From Gluconobacter sp. Dm-62 (GTDB lineage: Bacteria; Pseudomonadota; Alphaproteobacteria; Acetobacterales; Acetobacteraceae): DNA of 64,000 bases. The position numbers and the translations under genes are program-made. The notes beneath the pieces were generated by a model. That model was not told where the DNA came from. It worked only from the letters and a program-made list of their open reading frames with translations, and made no database searches. The first letter of the stretch is position 1. Every line of letters starts with the position of its first letter. The stretch lies in the NCBI RefSeq assembly GCF_018256155.1, contig NZ_JAERLY010000005.1:62001-126000 (forward strand). The letters run 5' to 3'. Of the stretch, positions 18,438 through 27,394 are shown one piece after another.

Positions 18438-19376
18438 TTGGATATCAGGCGTTTGCAGGCCTTCGTGAAGATCATCGACCTCGGCAGCATTTCTCGCGCT
18501 GCCGACCTGTTGAATATCGCCCAGCCCGCACTCAGCCAGCAACTGGCGGCCCTTGAAAGCGCCTTCCGCCAAAAGCTTGTGATCCGAAGCAAGAGCGGCG
18601 TCACTCCTACAATTGCCGGTTCAGTGCTCTACCGGCACGTTCAGCCCCTGAGCAAGCAGTTCGACCGGGCGATGGTCGAAATCACACAGGGTGCCGGCCC
18701 CCTCGTCGGCAAGGTGTCCGTCGGCCTGTCCCCGTACAGCGCGGGTTCCACCCTCTCTGTTGAGCTTCTTCGCCGTATCCGGGAAGAACTTCCCGGCATT
18801 ATTCTGCATCTGACCGAAAGTTTCGACGACATCTATAGTGAGCTTGTCATGACAGGCCGACTGGATATGGCCGTCATTCATGGCTCAGGCCCCATGAAGG
18901 GCGTCAGCTTCACCCCCCTGATGAAGGAGGAGTTTTTCCTGCTGGCCCCGCACGCACTCGATATCCCTCATGATGACGAGAACACGGTCCAGCTTGCTGA
19001 CATTACGGAAATACCTCTTCTGGTGCCTCCGAAGCATAACTTTGTCCGAAAGGCCATCGACATGGCGTTTCTGCGCAAGGGGCTGGAGCCAACCATCGTC
19101 GCGGAAATCGAAGCCCTGACCACGCTTCAGGGCGCCATCCAGGAAGGGATTGGGAGCACCATCCTTCCCTGGTCGGTAGCAAGCAGGATTGCTGTCGAAG
19201 GCAAGTCCCGCATCTATTCCCTGCGCAATCCCGTCATCAGCGAGAATGTATCGCTCTGCATTCCGGAACTCGTTCCCGAGACGGAAGCGTCGGTTGCCGT
19301 CCGCGAGCGCCTTATCGAACTTGCCCGGGCCATGGCCTCGTCCCGCAACTGGCCTGGAACGCAAGCCTCTACATAG
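18438..19376 (+). CDS. LysR-family transcriptional regulator (Nac-like)
   Basis: This 312-residue LysR regulator has its winged helix-turn-helix in residues 1-60 (IRRLQAFVKIIDLGSISRAA, then LNIAQPALSQQLAALES). The effector-binding domain spans about 90-300. The N-terminal style is that of Nac/Cbl-like members. The start is TTG, supported by AGGAG at 18424-18428; no ATG fits. It diverges from the TonB receptor and overlaps the convergent aspartate ammonia-lyase gene by 8 bp at the 3' ends. Either neighbour could be its target; the effector is unknown. Confidence 0.88.
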   Translation: MDIRRLQAFVKIIDLGSISRAADLLNIAQPALSQQLAALESAFRQKLVIRSKSGVTPTIAGSVLYRHVQPLSKQFDRAMVEITQGAGPLVGKVSVGLSPYSAGSTLSVELLRRIREELPGIILHLTESFDDIYSELVMTGRLDMAVIHGSGPMKGVSFTPLMKEEFFLLAPHALDIPHDDENTVQLADITEIPLLVPPKHNFVRKAIDMAFLRKGLEPTIVAEIEALTTLQGAIQEGIGSTILPWSVASRIAVEGKSRIYSLRNPVISENVSLCIPELVPETEASVAVRERLIELARAMASSRNWPGTQAST

Positions 19377-20863
19377 CGGCCTCTTCCACCCGTCCAACAT
19401 TAGGCCGGGTCAGAAATTCGGGCCGCAGCAGGCTTGCAAGCGCCTTCTCGGACAGAAGCTCCTCCTGAAGCACGAGCTCCGAGACGGTCCGGTTTTCCAC
19501 AAGGGCGCGTCGGGCAATCTGCGAGCAGGTATCGTATCCCAGAACAGGCACCAGTGCTGTGACGATGCCAATATTTCGTTCAAACAGGATAGCGACACTG
19601 CTCCGTATCCGCGACAATACCAGCCACGCATTTCCTGGTCAGAACCGTTACGGCTGCCGTCAGCGTCTTCAGGGACGAGAAAAGACAGTATCCGATCATT
19701 GGCTCGAACGGATTGAGCTGAAACTGCCCCCCATCGGCACACATGCTAAGCGTGACGTCATATCCCGCAACAAGATAGGCCACCTGGTTAACCGCCTCCG
19801 GAATGACCGGATTCACCTTGCCGGGCATGATCGAAGACCCAGCCTGTACTGCTGGCAGCGTGATTTCTCCAATACCCGCCCGTGGCCCGCTTGAGAGCAG
19901 CCGCAGATCGCTTGAAATCTTGGACAATTTGAGCGCCAGTCGCTTCAGAACACCCGAGAACTGTACGAAAACCCCGACATCCGACGTTGCCTCGATCTTG
20001 TCAGCTGCCCCCGTGACAGCCAGACCTGTCAGCCTGCCAAGCTCCCCCACAACGGCCTCTGCATAGCGCGGATCAGTGTTCAGACCCGTTCCAATCGCCG
20101 TCCCGCCCAGATTGACTGTCAGGAATGCCTTGGACTGATCCCGGATGTGCTGGATTTCAGTTTCAATCGCATGCTGAAACGCCCTGAACTCCTGCCCGAG
20201 CGTCATGGGAACCGCGTCCCGCAACTGCGTGCGCCCGACTTTCAGAATAGCTGCGAATTCATCGGCCTTTGTCCCGAAGGCCTGCGCCAGATCTTCCAGA
20301 GCGGCCAGTAAAGGTGCGGTCGCCGCAAGCACACCCAGCCTCAGCGCCGTGGGATAAACATCGTTGGTGGACTGCGCCATGTTCACATGGTCGTTCGGAT
20401 GCAGAGCCCGGTAATCGCCAGCCTTTTTCCCTGCCAGCCTGAGCGCCACATTAGCAATCACTTCGTTGACGTTCATGTTGGTGGACGTTCCAGCCCCCCC
20501 CTGCATGGCATCCACGATGAAATCCTTACGGTAATCATCGCTCTTCAGCAGCGTGAGACAGGCCGCTTCGATCAGGTCCGCCCGCGTCTCATCCAGATAG
20601 CCGAGAGCTCTGTTCGTCCAGGCTGCCGCCCGCTTGACCGTCACAAACGCACGGATGAAGTCTGGAAACGCTCCCACCGGCTCGCCACTGATCGGAAAGT
20701 TCTCTGTTGCCCGACTGGTATGGACACCCCAGAGGGCTTCAACTGGAATCCGAACTTCTCCCAGCAGATCTTTCTCAACCCGGAAACTGGCTGGCGGTAG
20801 CATATCCTTCTGCTGCGTCGTCATGTGCGCCAGGACTTCTGACTGGGGTGCAGATGTCGTCAT
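19369..20863 (-). pseudogene. aspA: Aspartate ammonia-lyase gene with a single-base frameshift
   Basis: The enzyme converts L-aspartate to fumarate and ammonia. The first frame (20863 to 19580, 427 codons) carries the core, including GSSIMPGKVNP and GQFQLNPFEPMIGY, then stops at TGA 19582-19580 just after ADTEQCRYPV. The C-terminal segment ERNIGIVTALVPVLGYD continues at once in another frame to 19369. Removing one T from GTTTGAA joins the frames into CRYPVERNIGIVTAL, which fits the family perfectly. The break therefore removes the last 70 or so residues. It may be a true mutation, a sequencing error, or a prfB-like +1 shift. Earlier internal ATGs at 20824 and 20803 are alternative starts. Confidence 0.85.
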
Positions 20864-21097
20864 TTCGGATATCCAGAGCTGTGATTAAACCAGAGCATGA
20901 CCCTTCGGCAAAGGGTCTCCAGAAGCCTTTCAGCCCCTGACTGATCTGGAGCCTATTATTGCGACTTCGATTCAACCCCATATGATTGTGATATAGGGTC
21001 AGACAATTTTCGGCAGTATCTTGGCGCTGTCGAAACGACTTACGATGCCTCCATTCGCGCACGCGTTACCAACCCCTGCGGCAATGGAGACCCATCA
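20864..21097. promoter_or_regulatory. Divergent promoter region, aspA / aspartate aminotransferase
   Basis: This 234 bp spacer contains a perfect 7-bp hairpin, GACCCTT at 20899-20905 with AAGGGTC at 20911-20917, about 35 bp upstream of the aspA start, and a GGAGA ribosome site just before 21098. The hairpin has no U-tract on either strand, so it may be an operator or leader stem. Confidence 0.4.
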
Positions 21098-22300
21098 ATG
21101 CCCGGTTTTGCTGATCGACTGAACGGAATTGGAGTTTCGGCCTCCGCCGCCATGACCGACAAAGCCCGCGAACTCAAGGCAGAAGGCCTCAAGATCGTCA
21201 GCCTCTCCTCCGGCGAGCCTGATTTTCCGACCCCCGACCATGTCGTGGAAGCCGCCATTGCCGCCGCCCGCGCTGGTGATACCAAATACCCGCCCCAAGA
21301 TGGCAAGCCCGCGCTCAAGAAGGCCGTGCAGGCCAAGTTCCTGCGCGAGAACCATCTCGATTACGCCCTCGACGAAATCCTCGTCGGCAATGGCGCCAAG
21401 CAGATCATTTTCGACGCGATGATGGCGACCTGCAATGCTGGCGATGAAGTCGTTCTCCCCGCCCCGTACTGGATCAGCTACTCGGATATCGCCCGGCTGT
21501 GCGGCGCAAAGCCCGTGCAGGTGGACTGCCCGGCTGAAGACAATTTCCGCCTGTCCGCCAAGGCGCTGGACGCAGCCATCACGCCCAACACCAAATGGCT
21601 TCTGCTGAATTTCCCCAATAATCCGACCGGCGCCTGCTGTCCGCGCGCGGATATGGAAGAAATCGCCGCCGTCCTGCTGAAGCATCCGCATGTCTGGATC
21701 ATGACGGACGATATCTACGAACATTTGATCTATGACGGCTTCGAGTTCTGCACCATCGCCGAAGTCGAACCGCGCCTGAAAGACCGCGTGCTGACCGTCA
21801 ACGGCGTGTCCAAGGCCTATGCCATGACCGGCTGGCGCGTCGGCTATTGCGGTGGCCCGCGTGAGCTGATCGCCGCCATGAACAACATGCAGGGCCAGTC
21901 GACCAGCGGTATCAACACCATCGCCCAGGCCGCAGCCATCGCCGCTCTCGAAGGTCCGCAGGACTTCCTGAAAGAGCGTGCCGCGGAATACCAGTCGCGT
22001 CGCGATCTGGTGGTTGGTCTGCTGAATGCCATTCCGGGCGTGACCTGTCACACACCTCAGGGTGCGTTCTACGTCTACCCCGAAATCGGTGCCTGCCTGG
22101 GCAAAACCACACCAAAAGGCCGCCATCTGGCAACAGACGCCGATTTTGTCATGGCGCTTCTGGAAGAACGGCAGGTCGCATCCGTTCAGGGCGGCGCTTA
22201 CGGCATGAGCCCGTTCTTCCGCATTTCCTATGCGACAGACCGGGAAACGCTGAAGGAAGGCTGCCGCCGTATCGCAGACTTCGTCGCCTCCCTGCGCTAA
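21098..22300 (+). CDS. aatA: Aspartate aminotransferase (class I, subgroup 1-gamma)
   Basis: This 400-residue PLP enzyme transfers the amino group between aspartate and 2-oxoglutarate. The N-terminus matches bacterial subgroup enzymes (SLSSGEPDFPTPDHV at 36-50). NFPNNPTGA near 171-179 and DDIYEHL near 204 are conserved, and VSKAYAMTGWRVGY holds the PLP lysine at 239. The length is typical. ATG 21098 has GGAGA seven bases upstream. It is divergent from the aspartate ammonia-lyase gene, so aspartate metabolism is clustered here. A strong terminator follows directly. Confidence 0.92.
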   Translation: MPGFADRLNGIGVSASAAMTDKARELKAEGLKIVSLSSGEPDFPTPDHVVEAAIAAARAGDTKYPPQDGKPALKKAVQAKFLRENHLDYALDEILVGNGAKQIIFDAMMATCNAGDEVVLPAPYWISYSDIARLCGAKPVQVDCPAEDNFRLSAKALDAAITPNTKWLLLNFPNNPTGACCPRADMEEIAAVLLKHPHVWIMTDDIYEHLIYDGFEFCTIAEVEPRLKDRVLTVNGVSKAYAMTGWRVGYCGGPRELIAAMNNMQGQSTSGINTIAQAAAIAALEGPQDFLKERAAEYQSRRDLVVGLLNAIPGVTCHTPQGAFYVYPEIGACLGKTTPKGRHLATDADFVMALLEERQVASVQGGAYGMSPFFRISYATDRETLKEGCRRIADFVASLR

Positions 22301-22306
22301 AACGAA

Positions 22307-22336
22307 AAACGAGGAAGCCTCACGGCTTCCTCGTTT
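22307..22336. terminator. Strong hairpin terminator between convergent aatA and the BCCP operon
   Basis: AAACGAGGAAGCC at 22307-22319 pairs perfectly with GGCTTCCTCGTTT at 22324-22336 around a 4-base loop. It lies six bases past the aminotransferase stop and 29 bases past the end of the convergent BCCP paralog, so it can serve both strands; the U-tract is only TTT each way. Confidence 0.8.
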
Positions 22337-22364
22337 CCTCTGAATCCGGCAATTTCCGTTACGA

Positions 22365-22811
22365 TCAGGCTGCTGGTTCAACCCGCACAACAACGGCTCC
22401 ATAGCCGGTCAGCACACCCTCCTGCCCGACAACATCAACGACGGTTCCTTCAACAGGCACCGTGACCGGAACCTGCAAGGTGCCGATCCGCATCTGGCCC
22501 ACAACATCGCCCTGACGCACCACAGTCCCGATCTCCGCCAGATCCGTCAGTGCCAACACCCCGAAATAGGGTGCCTTAACCGCAATGTCGGACGACGGCA
22601 CCTCGACAGGCGCCGCCGCGGTTGCGACCTGCGCACCTGACACCAAAGCGGGAGCGGGAGCCGGCACGCGCATGAAGCAGCGCGCGCCCATACCATCCGA
22701 AAGCTCGATCGTCTCCAGCCCAGCCTGAACCAGCAGATCCGCAATCCGGGCAAGATCCTCCGAAGACGGGATCCCTTCAAACACCGGAACCTGATTTTCC
22801 ATAGTGCTCAT
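22365..22811 (-). CDS. BCCP-like protein lacking the biotin-accepting lysine
   Basis: This 148-residue protein has the two-part layout of acetyl-CoA carboxylase carrier proteins: an N-terminal helix region (LARIADLLVQAGLETIEL), a Pro/Ala linker, and a C-terminal biotinyl/lipoyl-type fold from about residue 75 (VKAPYFGVLAL to YGAVVVRVEP). Where carriers have E-A-M-K-M, this one reads RIGTLQVPVTVPVEG, so the lysine is replaced by Leu. It cannot be biotinylated at the usual site. ATG 22811 overlaps the biotin carboxylase stop, making it the last gene of the operon. It may be a structural or regulatory partner; the role is unknown. Confidence 0.75.
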   Translation of the reverse strand: MSTMENQVPVFEGIPSSEDLARIADLLVQAGLETIELSDGMGARCFMRVPAPAPALVSGAQVATAAAPVEVPSSDIAVKAPYFGVLALTDLAEIGTVVRQGDVVGQMRIGTLQVPVTVPVEGTVVDVVGQEGVLTGYGAVVVRVEPAA

Positions 22812-24175
22812 GATGGCGCCCTCTCTGCCAGCCAGCGTTCGAGATAATGAATATCGACACCACCGTCCTGAAACTTCGGATCAGCCAGCAGGTCCTGATG
22901 AAGGGCAATATTGGTCGAAATCCCCTCCACCCGCATCTCGGCCAGCGCCACCCGCATCCGGGCAATCGCCTGCTCTCGCGTTGCGCCGTAGCTGATGATC
23001 TTGCCGATCAGCGAGTCATAATATGGCTGAACCGTGTAGTTATTGATCACATGCGTATCAACGCGAATACCCGGCCCACCCGGCAGATCCCAACGCGTCA
23101 CCGTACCCGGAGAAGGCATGAACGTCGCCGCATCTTCCGCATTCAAGCGGCACTCGATCGCATGCCCCTGCATCAGGATGTCTTCCTGCCGCACATCAAG
23201 CATTCCACCCTGCGCGACCCGTAACTGCTGGGCGACAATATCAATGCCGGTCGTCTCTTCCGTAATGGGGTGCTCGACCTGTACACGCGTATTCATCTCG
23301 ATGAACGCGAAGATCCCGTCTTCATACAGGAACTCGAACGTCCCGGCCCCGCGATAGCCGATCTGGCGGCAGGCCTGAACGCAGCGCTCCCCGATTTCGG
23401 CAATAGTTTCTGGCGGAATGCCGGGAGCCGGTGCCTCTTCCAGAACCTTCTGGTGACGCCGCTGCAAGGAGCAGTCCCGCGCGCCAAGCCACAGCGCCGT
23501 CCCATGCGTGTCACACAGGACCTGAATTTCGACGTGGCGTGGCTTCTGCATGTATTTTTCAAGATACAGCGTCGGATTGCCAAAGGCCTGCTGGGCCTCC
23601 TTGGCCGTGAGTGCTACGGCATCCTCAAGTTCATCGACGGTGTGTACGACCCGCATGCCACGACCGCCACCACCGCCCGATGCCTTGACGATCACCGGAA
23701 AGCCGACTTCAAGCGCAACAGCCCGAACATCTTCCGCCGATGCCGGAAGCGGCCCGTCAGAGCCTGGAACGCAGGGCACGCCCGCATCCCGCATGGCCCG
23801 TTTGGCCGTAATCTTGTCCCCCATCATTCGGATGGAATCCCCGGTCGGACCAACAAATGTCAGTCCTGCCGCTTCAACCGCGTCCGCGAAATCGGCATTT
23901 TCCGAAAGGAAGCCATACCCCGGATGGATGGCCCCTGCCCCCGTTACCTTCGCGGCCAGAAGCAGGCCTTCCCTATCAAGATAGCTTTTCGACGCAGCGG
24001 CCGGGCCGATGCACAAGGCGACATCCGCTTCACGGACATGCCGGCTGTCCACATCTGCTTCCGAATAGACCGCGACCGTCTCCAGCCCGAGCTGACGACA
24101 GGCGCGCTGGATCCGCAGGGCAATTTCCCCACGATTGGCAATCAGAACTCTTTTGAAACGCTGCATGTCACTCAT
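22808..24175 (-). CDS. accC: Biotin carboxylase (AccC family)
   Basis: This 455-residue ATP-grasp enzyme carboxylates biotin on a carrier protein using ATP and bicarbonate. Clear signatures: VLIANRGEIALRIQRACRQLG near the start, GAIHPGYGFLSENADFADAV near 80, the glycine loop KASGGGGGRGMRVV near 165, and FIEMNTRVQVEHPITEE near 285. Length is standard. It overlaps both neighbours by 4 bp (ATGA) in an SDR-BCCP-BC-BCCP-like operon divergent from 5-oxoprolinase genes. Such BC/BCCP pairs beside pxp genes are often a second copy distinct from the fatty-acid enzyme, and no carboxyltransferase subunits are nearby. Whether it is the housekeeping AccC cannot be decided here. Confidence 0.88.
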   Translation of the reverse strand: MSDMQRFKRVLIANRGEIALRIQRACRQLGLETVAVYSEADVDSRHVREADVALCIGPAAASKSYLDREGLLLAAKVTGAGAIHPGYGFLSENADFADAVEAAGLTFVGPTGDSIRMMGDKITAKRAMRDAGVPCVPGSDGPLPASAEDVRAVALEVGFPVIVKASGGGGGRGMRVVHTVDELEDAVALTAKEAQQAFGNPTLYLEKYMQKPRHVEIQVLCDTHGTALWLGARDCSLQRRHQKVLEEAPAPGIPPETIAEIGERCVQACRQIGYRGAGTFEFLYEDGIFAFIEMNTRVQVEHPITEETTGIDIVAQQLRVAQGGMLDVRQEDILMQGHAIECRLNAEDAATFMPSPGTVTRWDLPGGPGIRVDTHVINNYTVQPYYDSLIGKIISYGATREQAIARMRVALAEMRVEGISTNIALHQDLLADPKFQDGGVDIHYLERWLAERAPS

Positions 24176-24609
24176 ACCAGACGGAACAGAGGCGTTCCCA
24201 TGTCAACTTCGGTGCCACCAGCGACCAGAATCTCTTCAACCGTGCCCGCAATATCCGCGCGGACAGGATTAAAGACCTTCATGGCCTCAAGCAGACCAAC
24301 CTGCTGCCCCGCCTCGACCTTCTGGCCGAGCGTGACATAAGGCGGCGCATCCGGTGACGGCGCGAGATGAAACACCCCGTAGGACGGCGCGGTAATGGTT
24401 TCCGCAGCCTTGGTTACGGGCGCAGCAACTGCAGGTGCAACAGGAGCTTTCGCCTCTGATGACGCCAAAGGTGCAGCAACGACCGCCGTTCCCTGCTCCC
24501 CATGAGGCTTCGCAAGCCGGATCTTCCGACCGTTTTCCTCAATCTCAAGCTCCGCAATCGGAGCCTGAGCCATGAGATCGATCAGACGTCTGATCTGTGA
24601 GAGATCCAC
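24172..24609 (-). CDS. accB: Biotin carboxyl carrier protein (AccB family)
   Basis: This 145-residue BCCP has an N-terminal helical region (LSQIRRLIDLMAQAPIAELE), an Ala/Pro linker (40-75), and a biotinyl domain with LLEAMKVFNPVRADIAGTV near residue 112; the Lys of AMKV is the biotin site. It should be the substrate of the adjacent biotin carboxylase, whose ATG overlaps its stop. The position of the last motif Met is Val, which is tolerated. It sits 5 bp downstream of the SDR gene in the same operon. Confidence 0.88.
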   Translation of the reverse strand: MDLSQIRRLIDLMAQAPIAELEIEENGRKIRLAKPHGEQGTAVVAAPLASSEAKAPVAPAVAAPVTKAAETITAPSYGVFHLAPSPDAPPYVTLGQKVEAGQQVGLLEAMKVFNPVRADIAGTVEEILVAGGTEVDMGTPLFRLV

Positions 24610-24614
24610 TGATA

Positions 24615-25370
24615 TCAGCCCGGAGCAGAGGTTTTCTTCGCAAAGTTCAGACCACCCACGACCTGCATCGTCGGCAGCACTTCCATGAAGCTGACATTCA
24701 TGCGTTGAGGCGCCTCAACCGCGAAAGCCACGGAGTTGGCAATGTCTTCCGGCAGCAGAGAATCATACTCGTCGAAAAAGCGCTTCTTCGCCTCGGCCAT
24801 GTCACCGATCAGCCGACCAAAAACCTCAGTTTCAACGCGCGCCGGCGACACTTCCGTCACCCGGATCTGACGGCCGAACAGGTCACAGCGAAGCTGCTGG
24901 GACAGCGAATGAACAGCGGCCTTCGTCGTGTGATAGACCGTGTTTCCACCCGCAAAAGCATAATGGCCAGCAATCGAACTGATGTTGACGATATGACCAT
25001 GGTTCCGCTCGATCATGCCCGGCACCACCAGTCGCGTGAGTTGCAGAACAGCGCGCAGGTTCACATCCACAAGCGCATCGATATCATCCGGCGTCGTATT
25101 GGTGATGTTGCCTGTCCGGGACTGGCCCGCATTGTTGACCAGAACATCGACTTCCAGGCCAGCGATCAGAGCCTCGAGCCCGGCCTGATCCGACACGCTA
25201 ACGGCATGGGGGATGCATCCCGTTTCGCTTGCCAGGGCTTCAAGACGCTTCGCATCACGGGCCAGAGCATGAACTTCAATGCCGCTTTCACTCAGCCGCC
25301 GGACAATGGCAGCGCCAATACCCGAAGAAGCGCCAGTGACGAGAGCGGTGCGATAAGGAGTATTGCTCAT
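24615..25370 (-). CDS. SDR-family oxidoreductase, first gene of the BCCP/biotin carboxylase operon
   Basis: This 251-residue short-chain dehydrogenase has TGASSGIG at about residues 12-19, NNAG near 95, ISSIAG with the catalytic Ser, and YHTTK with the catalytic Tyr and Lys. ARDAKR after the second strand favours NADP. The start is uncertain: MSNTPYRTALVTG at 25370 is the natural family start, with in-frame ATGs at 25385 and 25436. It resembles 3-oxoacyl/serine-type dehydrogenases, and the substrate is not identifiable. Being first in an operon with ACC-like subunits, and divergent from pxpBCA, suggests a shared pathway around 5-oxoproline or a related acid. Confidence 0.8.
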   Translation of the reverse strand: MSNTPYRTALVTGASSGIGAAIVRRLSESGIEVHALARDAKRLEALASETGCIPHAVSVSDQAGLEALIAGLEVDVLVNNAGQSRTGNITNTTPDDIDALVDVNLRAVLQLTRLVVPGMIERNHGHIVNISSIAGHYAFAGGNTVYHTTKAAVHSLSQQLRCDLFGRQIRVTEVSPARVETEVFGRLIGDMAEAKKRFFDEYDSLLPEDIANSVAFAVEAPQRMNVSFMEVLPTMQVVGGLNFAKKTSAPG

Positions 25371-25640
25371 GCGAAGGAAACCCATTGCTGGAGTATAAGA
25401 AAGACCGCCCTCCGCGCCGTAGACAATACGGAGCATCAGACAGGAATATTATTCCGACGCTAATGGACTTATTTGGCAAACACCAAGAGCCGTTCGTTCT
25501 TGCCCCATAACATAATCCGATGGAACCCACCGCTCACCCCTGAGAACCATAAGATTATCCAATGACATCACAAGGCGAATTGCTCTGGCCATTATTCCCG
25601 TGCCAGTCATATCGTTTCGTTACCGCCTCAAAAAGAGGCA
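25371..25640. promoter_or_regulatory. Divergent promoter region, SDR/BCCP operon and pxpBCA
   Basis: This 270 bp spacer must hold both promoters. A short stem, GCCTC 25625-25629 with GAGGC 25635-25639, sits just before the pxpB frame and would hide the Shine-Dalgarno-like AGAGG. No other clear operator was seen. Confidence 0.45.
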
Positions 25641-26393
25641 TTGAGAAAATGCGACGGAACCGTCACAGCCCGGGAACTGCATGTTTTGACCGCTGACACG
25701 CTCCTCACACCGGAACGACATCACGCCGCCAGCGCCTCCATTAGCGCTCCGGTCATCAGCATGATGGGCACGCGCGCCATGCTGTTCGAAGCCCCCGGCG
25801 AATTCACCATGCAGCAGCAGCAGCGGATCTGGGCCCTCATTGTCCACACCGAGAACCGCCCGGACATCCAGGAACTCGTTCCCGGCGTCACAAACCTGCT
25901 CCTGATCTTCACCCATGCCCCCGAGCATCCCGAACAGGTCGCAGACTGGCTGCGCAAGGCTTGGGAAACCCTCCCGCCCCGCCAGATCGATGGACGCCTG
26001 TTTGAAGTTGGCGTGCGATACGGCGGAGCACTGGGCGATGATCTGGCAGCCGTTTCCGCCCATACAGGTCTCTCTCCCGAAGAAGTCATCCAGCTCCATC
26101 AGGCGGGCGAATACACCGTCTGCGCCGTCGGAAGTGCGCCGGGATTTGGTTACCTGCACGGTCTTGATCCGCGCATCGCAACGCCACGGAAATCCGTCCC
26201 ATCCCTGAATATGCCAGCAGGAACCGTGACGATTGGCGGAATGCAGGCCGGAATTTCCGCGCTGACCGGACCGAATGGCTGGAACTCGATCGGATATACG
26301 GAGATCTGCCTGTTCGATCCCCATCGTAGTTCCCCATCGCTCTTTGCCATAGGCGACCGTATCCGCTTTTACCCGGAGAGCATCGAACTGTGA
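25641..26393 (+). CDS. pxpB: 5-oxoprolinase subunit PxpB (KipI family)
   Basis: PxpB, PxpC and PxpA together hydrolyse 5-oxo-L-proline (pyroglutamate) to glutamate with ATP. This CDS carries the KipI/carboxyltransferase-CT domain hallmarks: PDIQELVPGVTNLLLIF near residue 73, GSAPGFGYLHGLDP near 163, and PAGTVTIGGMQAGIS near 190. The frame opens at TTG 25641 (250 aa), but the SD-like AGAGG is only two bases away. TTG 25686 (235 aa) or ATG 25761 are alternatives; comparison with E. coli PxpB suggests the real start lies near 25690-25760. The stop overlaps pxpC (ATGA). Confidence 0.85.
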   Translation: MRKCDGTVTARELHVLTADTLLTPERHHAASASISAPVISMMGTRAMLFEAPGEFTMQQQQRIWALIVHTENRPDIQELVPGVTNLLLIFTHAPEHPEQVADWLRKAWETLPPRQIDGRLFEVGVRYGGALGDDLAAVSAHTGLSPEEVIQLHQAGEYTVCAVGSAPGFGYLHGLDPRIATPRKSVPSLNMPAGTVTIGGMQAGISALTGPNGWNSIGYTEICLFDPHRSSPSLFAIGDRIRFYPESIEL

Positions 26394-27394
26394 TCACGAT
26401 CCTTGAGACAGCCCCTCTCAACACCGTGCAGGATCTGGGACGCCCGGGATATCGCAATCTGGGCGTCGGCAGTTCGGGCGTCATGGACCCGCTGGCCCTG
26501 AAAATCGGGAACAACCTCCTTGGCAACAGGGCCGACGACGCCTGCATCGAGCTTCAGACCTATCCCTTCGTGATCCGCTTCGAGACCCCGACCAGCTTCG
26601 CCGTCACGGGCATTGACGCACCGATCACACTGGACGGTAGCCCCGTTCTCGCGTGGTCGGTTGAAACGGCCGCTGCCGGGCAGATCCTGCAGGTAGGAAT
26701 CCCGAAAACAGGCGCCCGGGGCTATGTCTGCGTTGGCGGCGGCATAGACGTTCCGGTTGTGCTGGGCTCACGCAGCACGCAGCTTCGCGGCAGTTTTGGC
26801 GGGGTTGAGGGACGGTTTCTTGAAGTCGGGGACCAGCTTGTGACGCAGCCTGCGGCCGAGCATCTCTCAGGCTATGGCGCCGTACCTCCCGCGCGGGTTC
26901 TTGATACGGCACCCAGCGAAGAAAAAACCGTAATGCTCCGCGCCATCCCGGGAACGGATTATACCCGTTTTACGACTGACTCCCGAGAGCGCTTCTGGGA
27001 TCAGCCGTGGCGTATCACGCCACAGAGCAACCGCGTCGGGTATCGTCTCAGCGGCGCACCGCTGGCTTTGCTCGAACAGGTGGAACTGCGGTCATACGGC
27101 ATCATTCCGGGTATTGTGCAGGTCCCGCCAGCAGGCGAACCCATCGTCCAGCTTGCCGATGCCAACACGGCTGGTGGTTATCCACGCATCGCAACCGTCA
27201 TCGAAGCCGATCTCTGGCGTCTGGCTCAGGCCCGGATCGGGACGTCCATCCGCTTCGTGGAATGTAGCCATAAAGCCGGCGTTGATGCCGAACAGCCGAT
27301 CAACAGCTATCTGGACGACCTGCGCCTGATGATGGCCCATTATCGCGCGTCCAGTCAGTCCCGAAACGGCGCCAAACCCGGAGGCAAAGCATGA
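26390..27394 (+). CDS. pxpC: 5-oxoprolinase subunit PxpC (KipA family)
   Basis: This 334-residue subunit forms the other half of the PxpBC catalytic pair and shares the fold of the allophanate-hydrolase/urea-carboxylase CT domain. It begins ITILETAPLNTVQDLGRPGY, followed by GVGSSGVMDPLALKIGN, both hallmarks of the KipA family. GGIDVPVVLGSRST near 118 and the C-terminal ADANTAGGYPRIATVI are also conserved. It starts at GTG 26390, overlapping pxpB by 4 bp, and ends overlapping pxpA by 4 bp, so the trio is tightly coupled. Confidence 0.92.
   Translation: MITILETAPLNTVQDLGRPGYRNLGVGSSGVMDPLALKIGNNLLGNRADDACIELQTYPFVIRFETPTSFAVTGIDAPITLDGSPVLAWSVETAAAGQILQVGIPKTGARGYVCVGGGIDVPVVLGSRSTQLRGSFGGVEGRFLEVGDQLVTQPAAEHLSGYGAVPPARVLDTAPSEEKTVMLRAIPGTDYTRFTTDSRERFWDQPWRITPQSNRVGYRLSGAPLALLEQVELRSYGIIPGIVQVPPAGEPIVQLADANTAGGYPRIATVIEADLWRLAQARIGTSIRFVECSHKAGVDAEQPINSYLDDLRLMMAHYRASSQSRNGAKPGGKA

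Noticed and set aside
21095-22402. 435-codon minus-strand frame opposite the aspartate aminotransferase
   Set aside because: It mirrors an unmistakable PLP enzyme and lacks any domain, start context or conserved motif.
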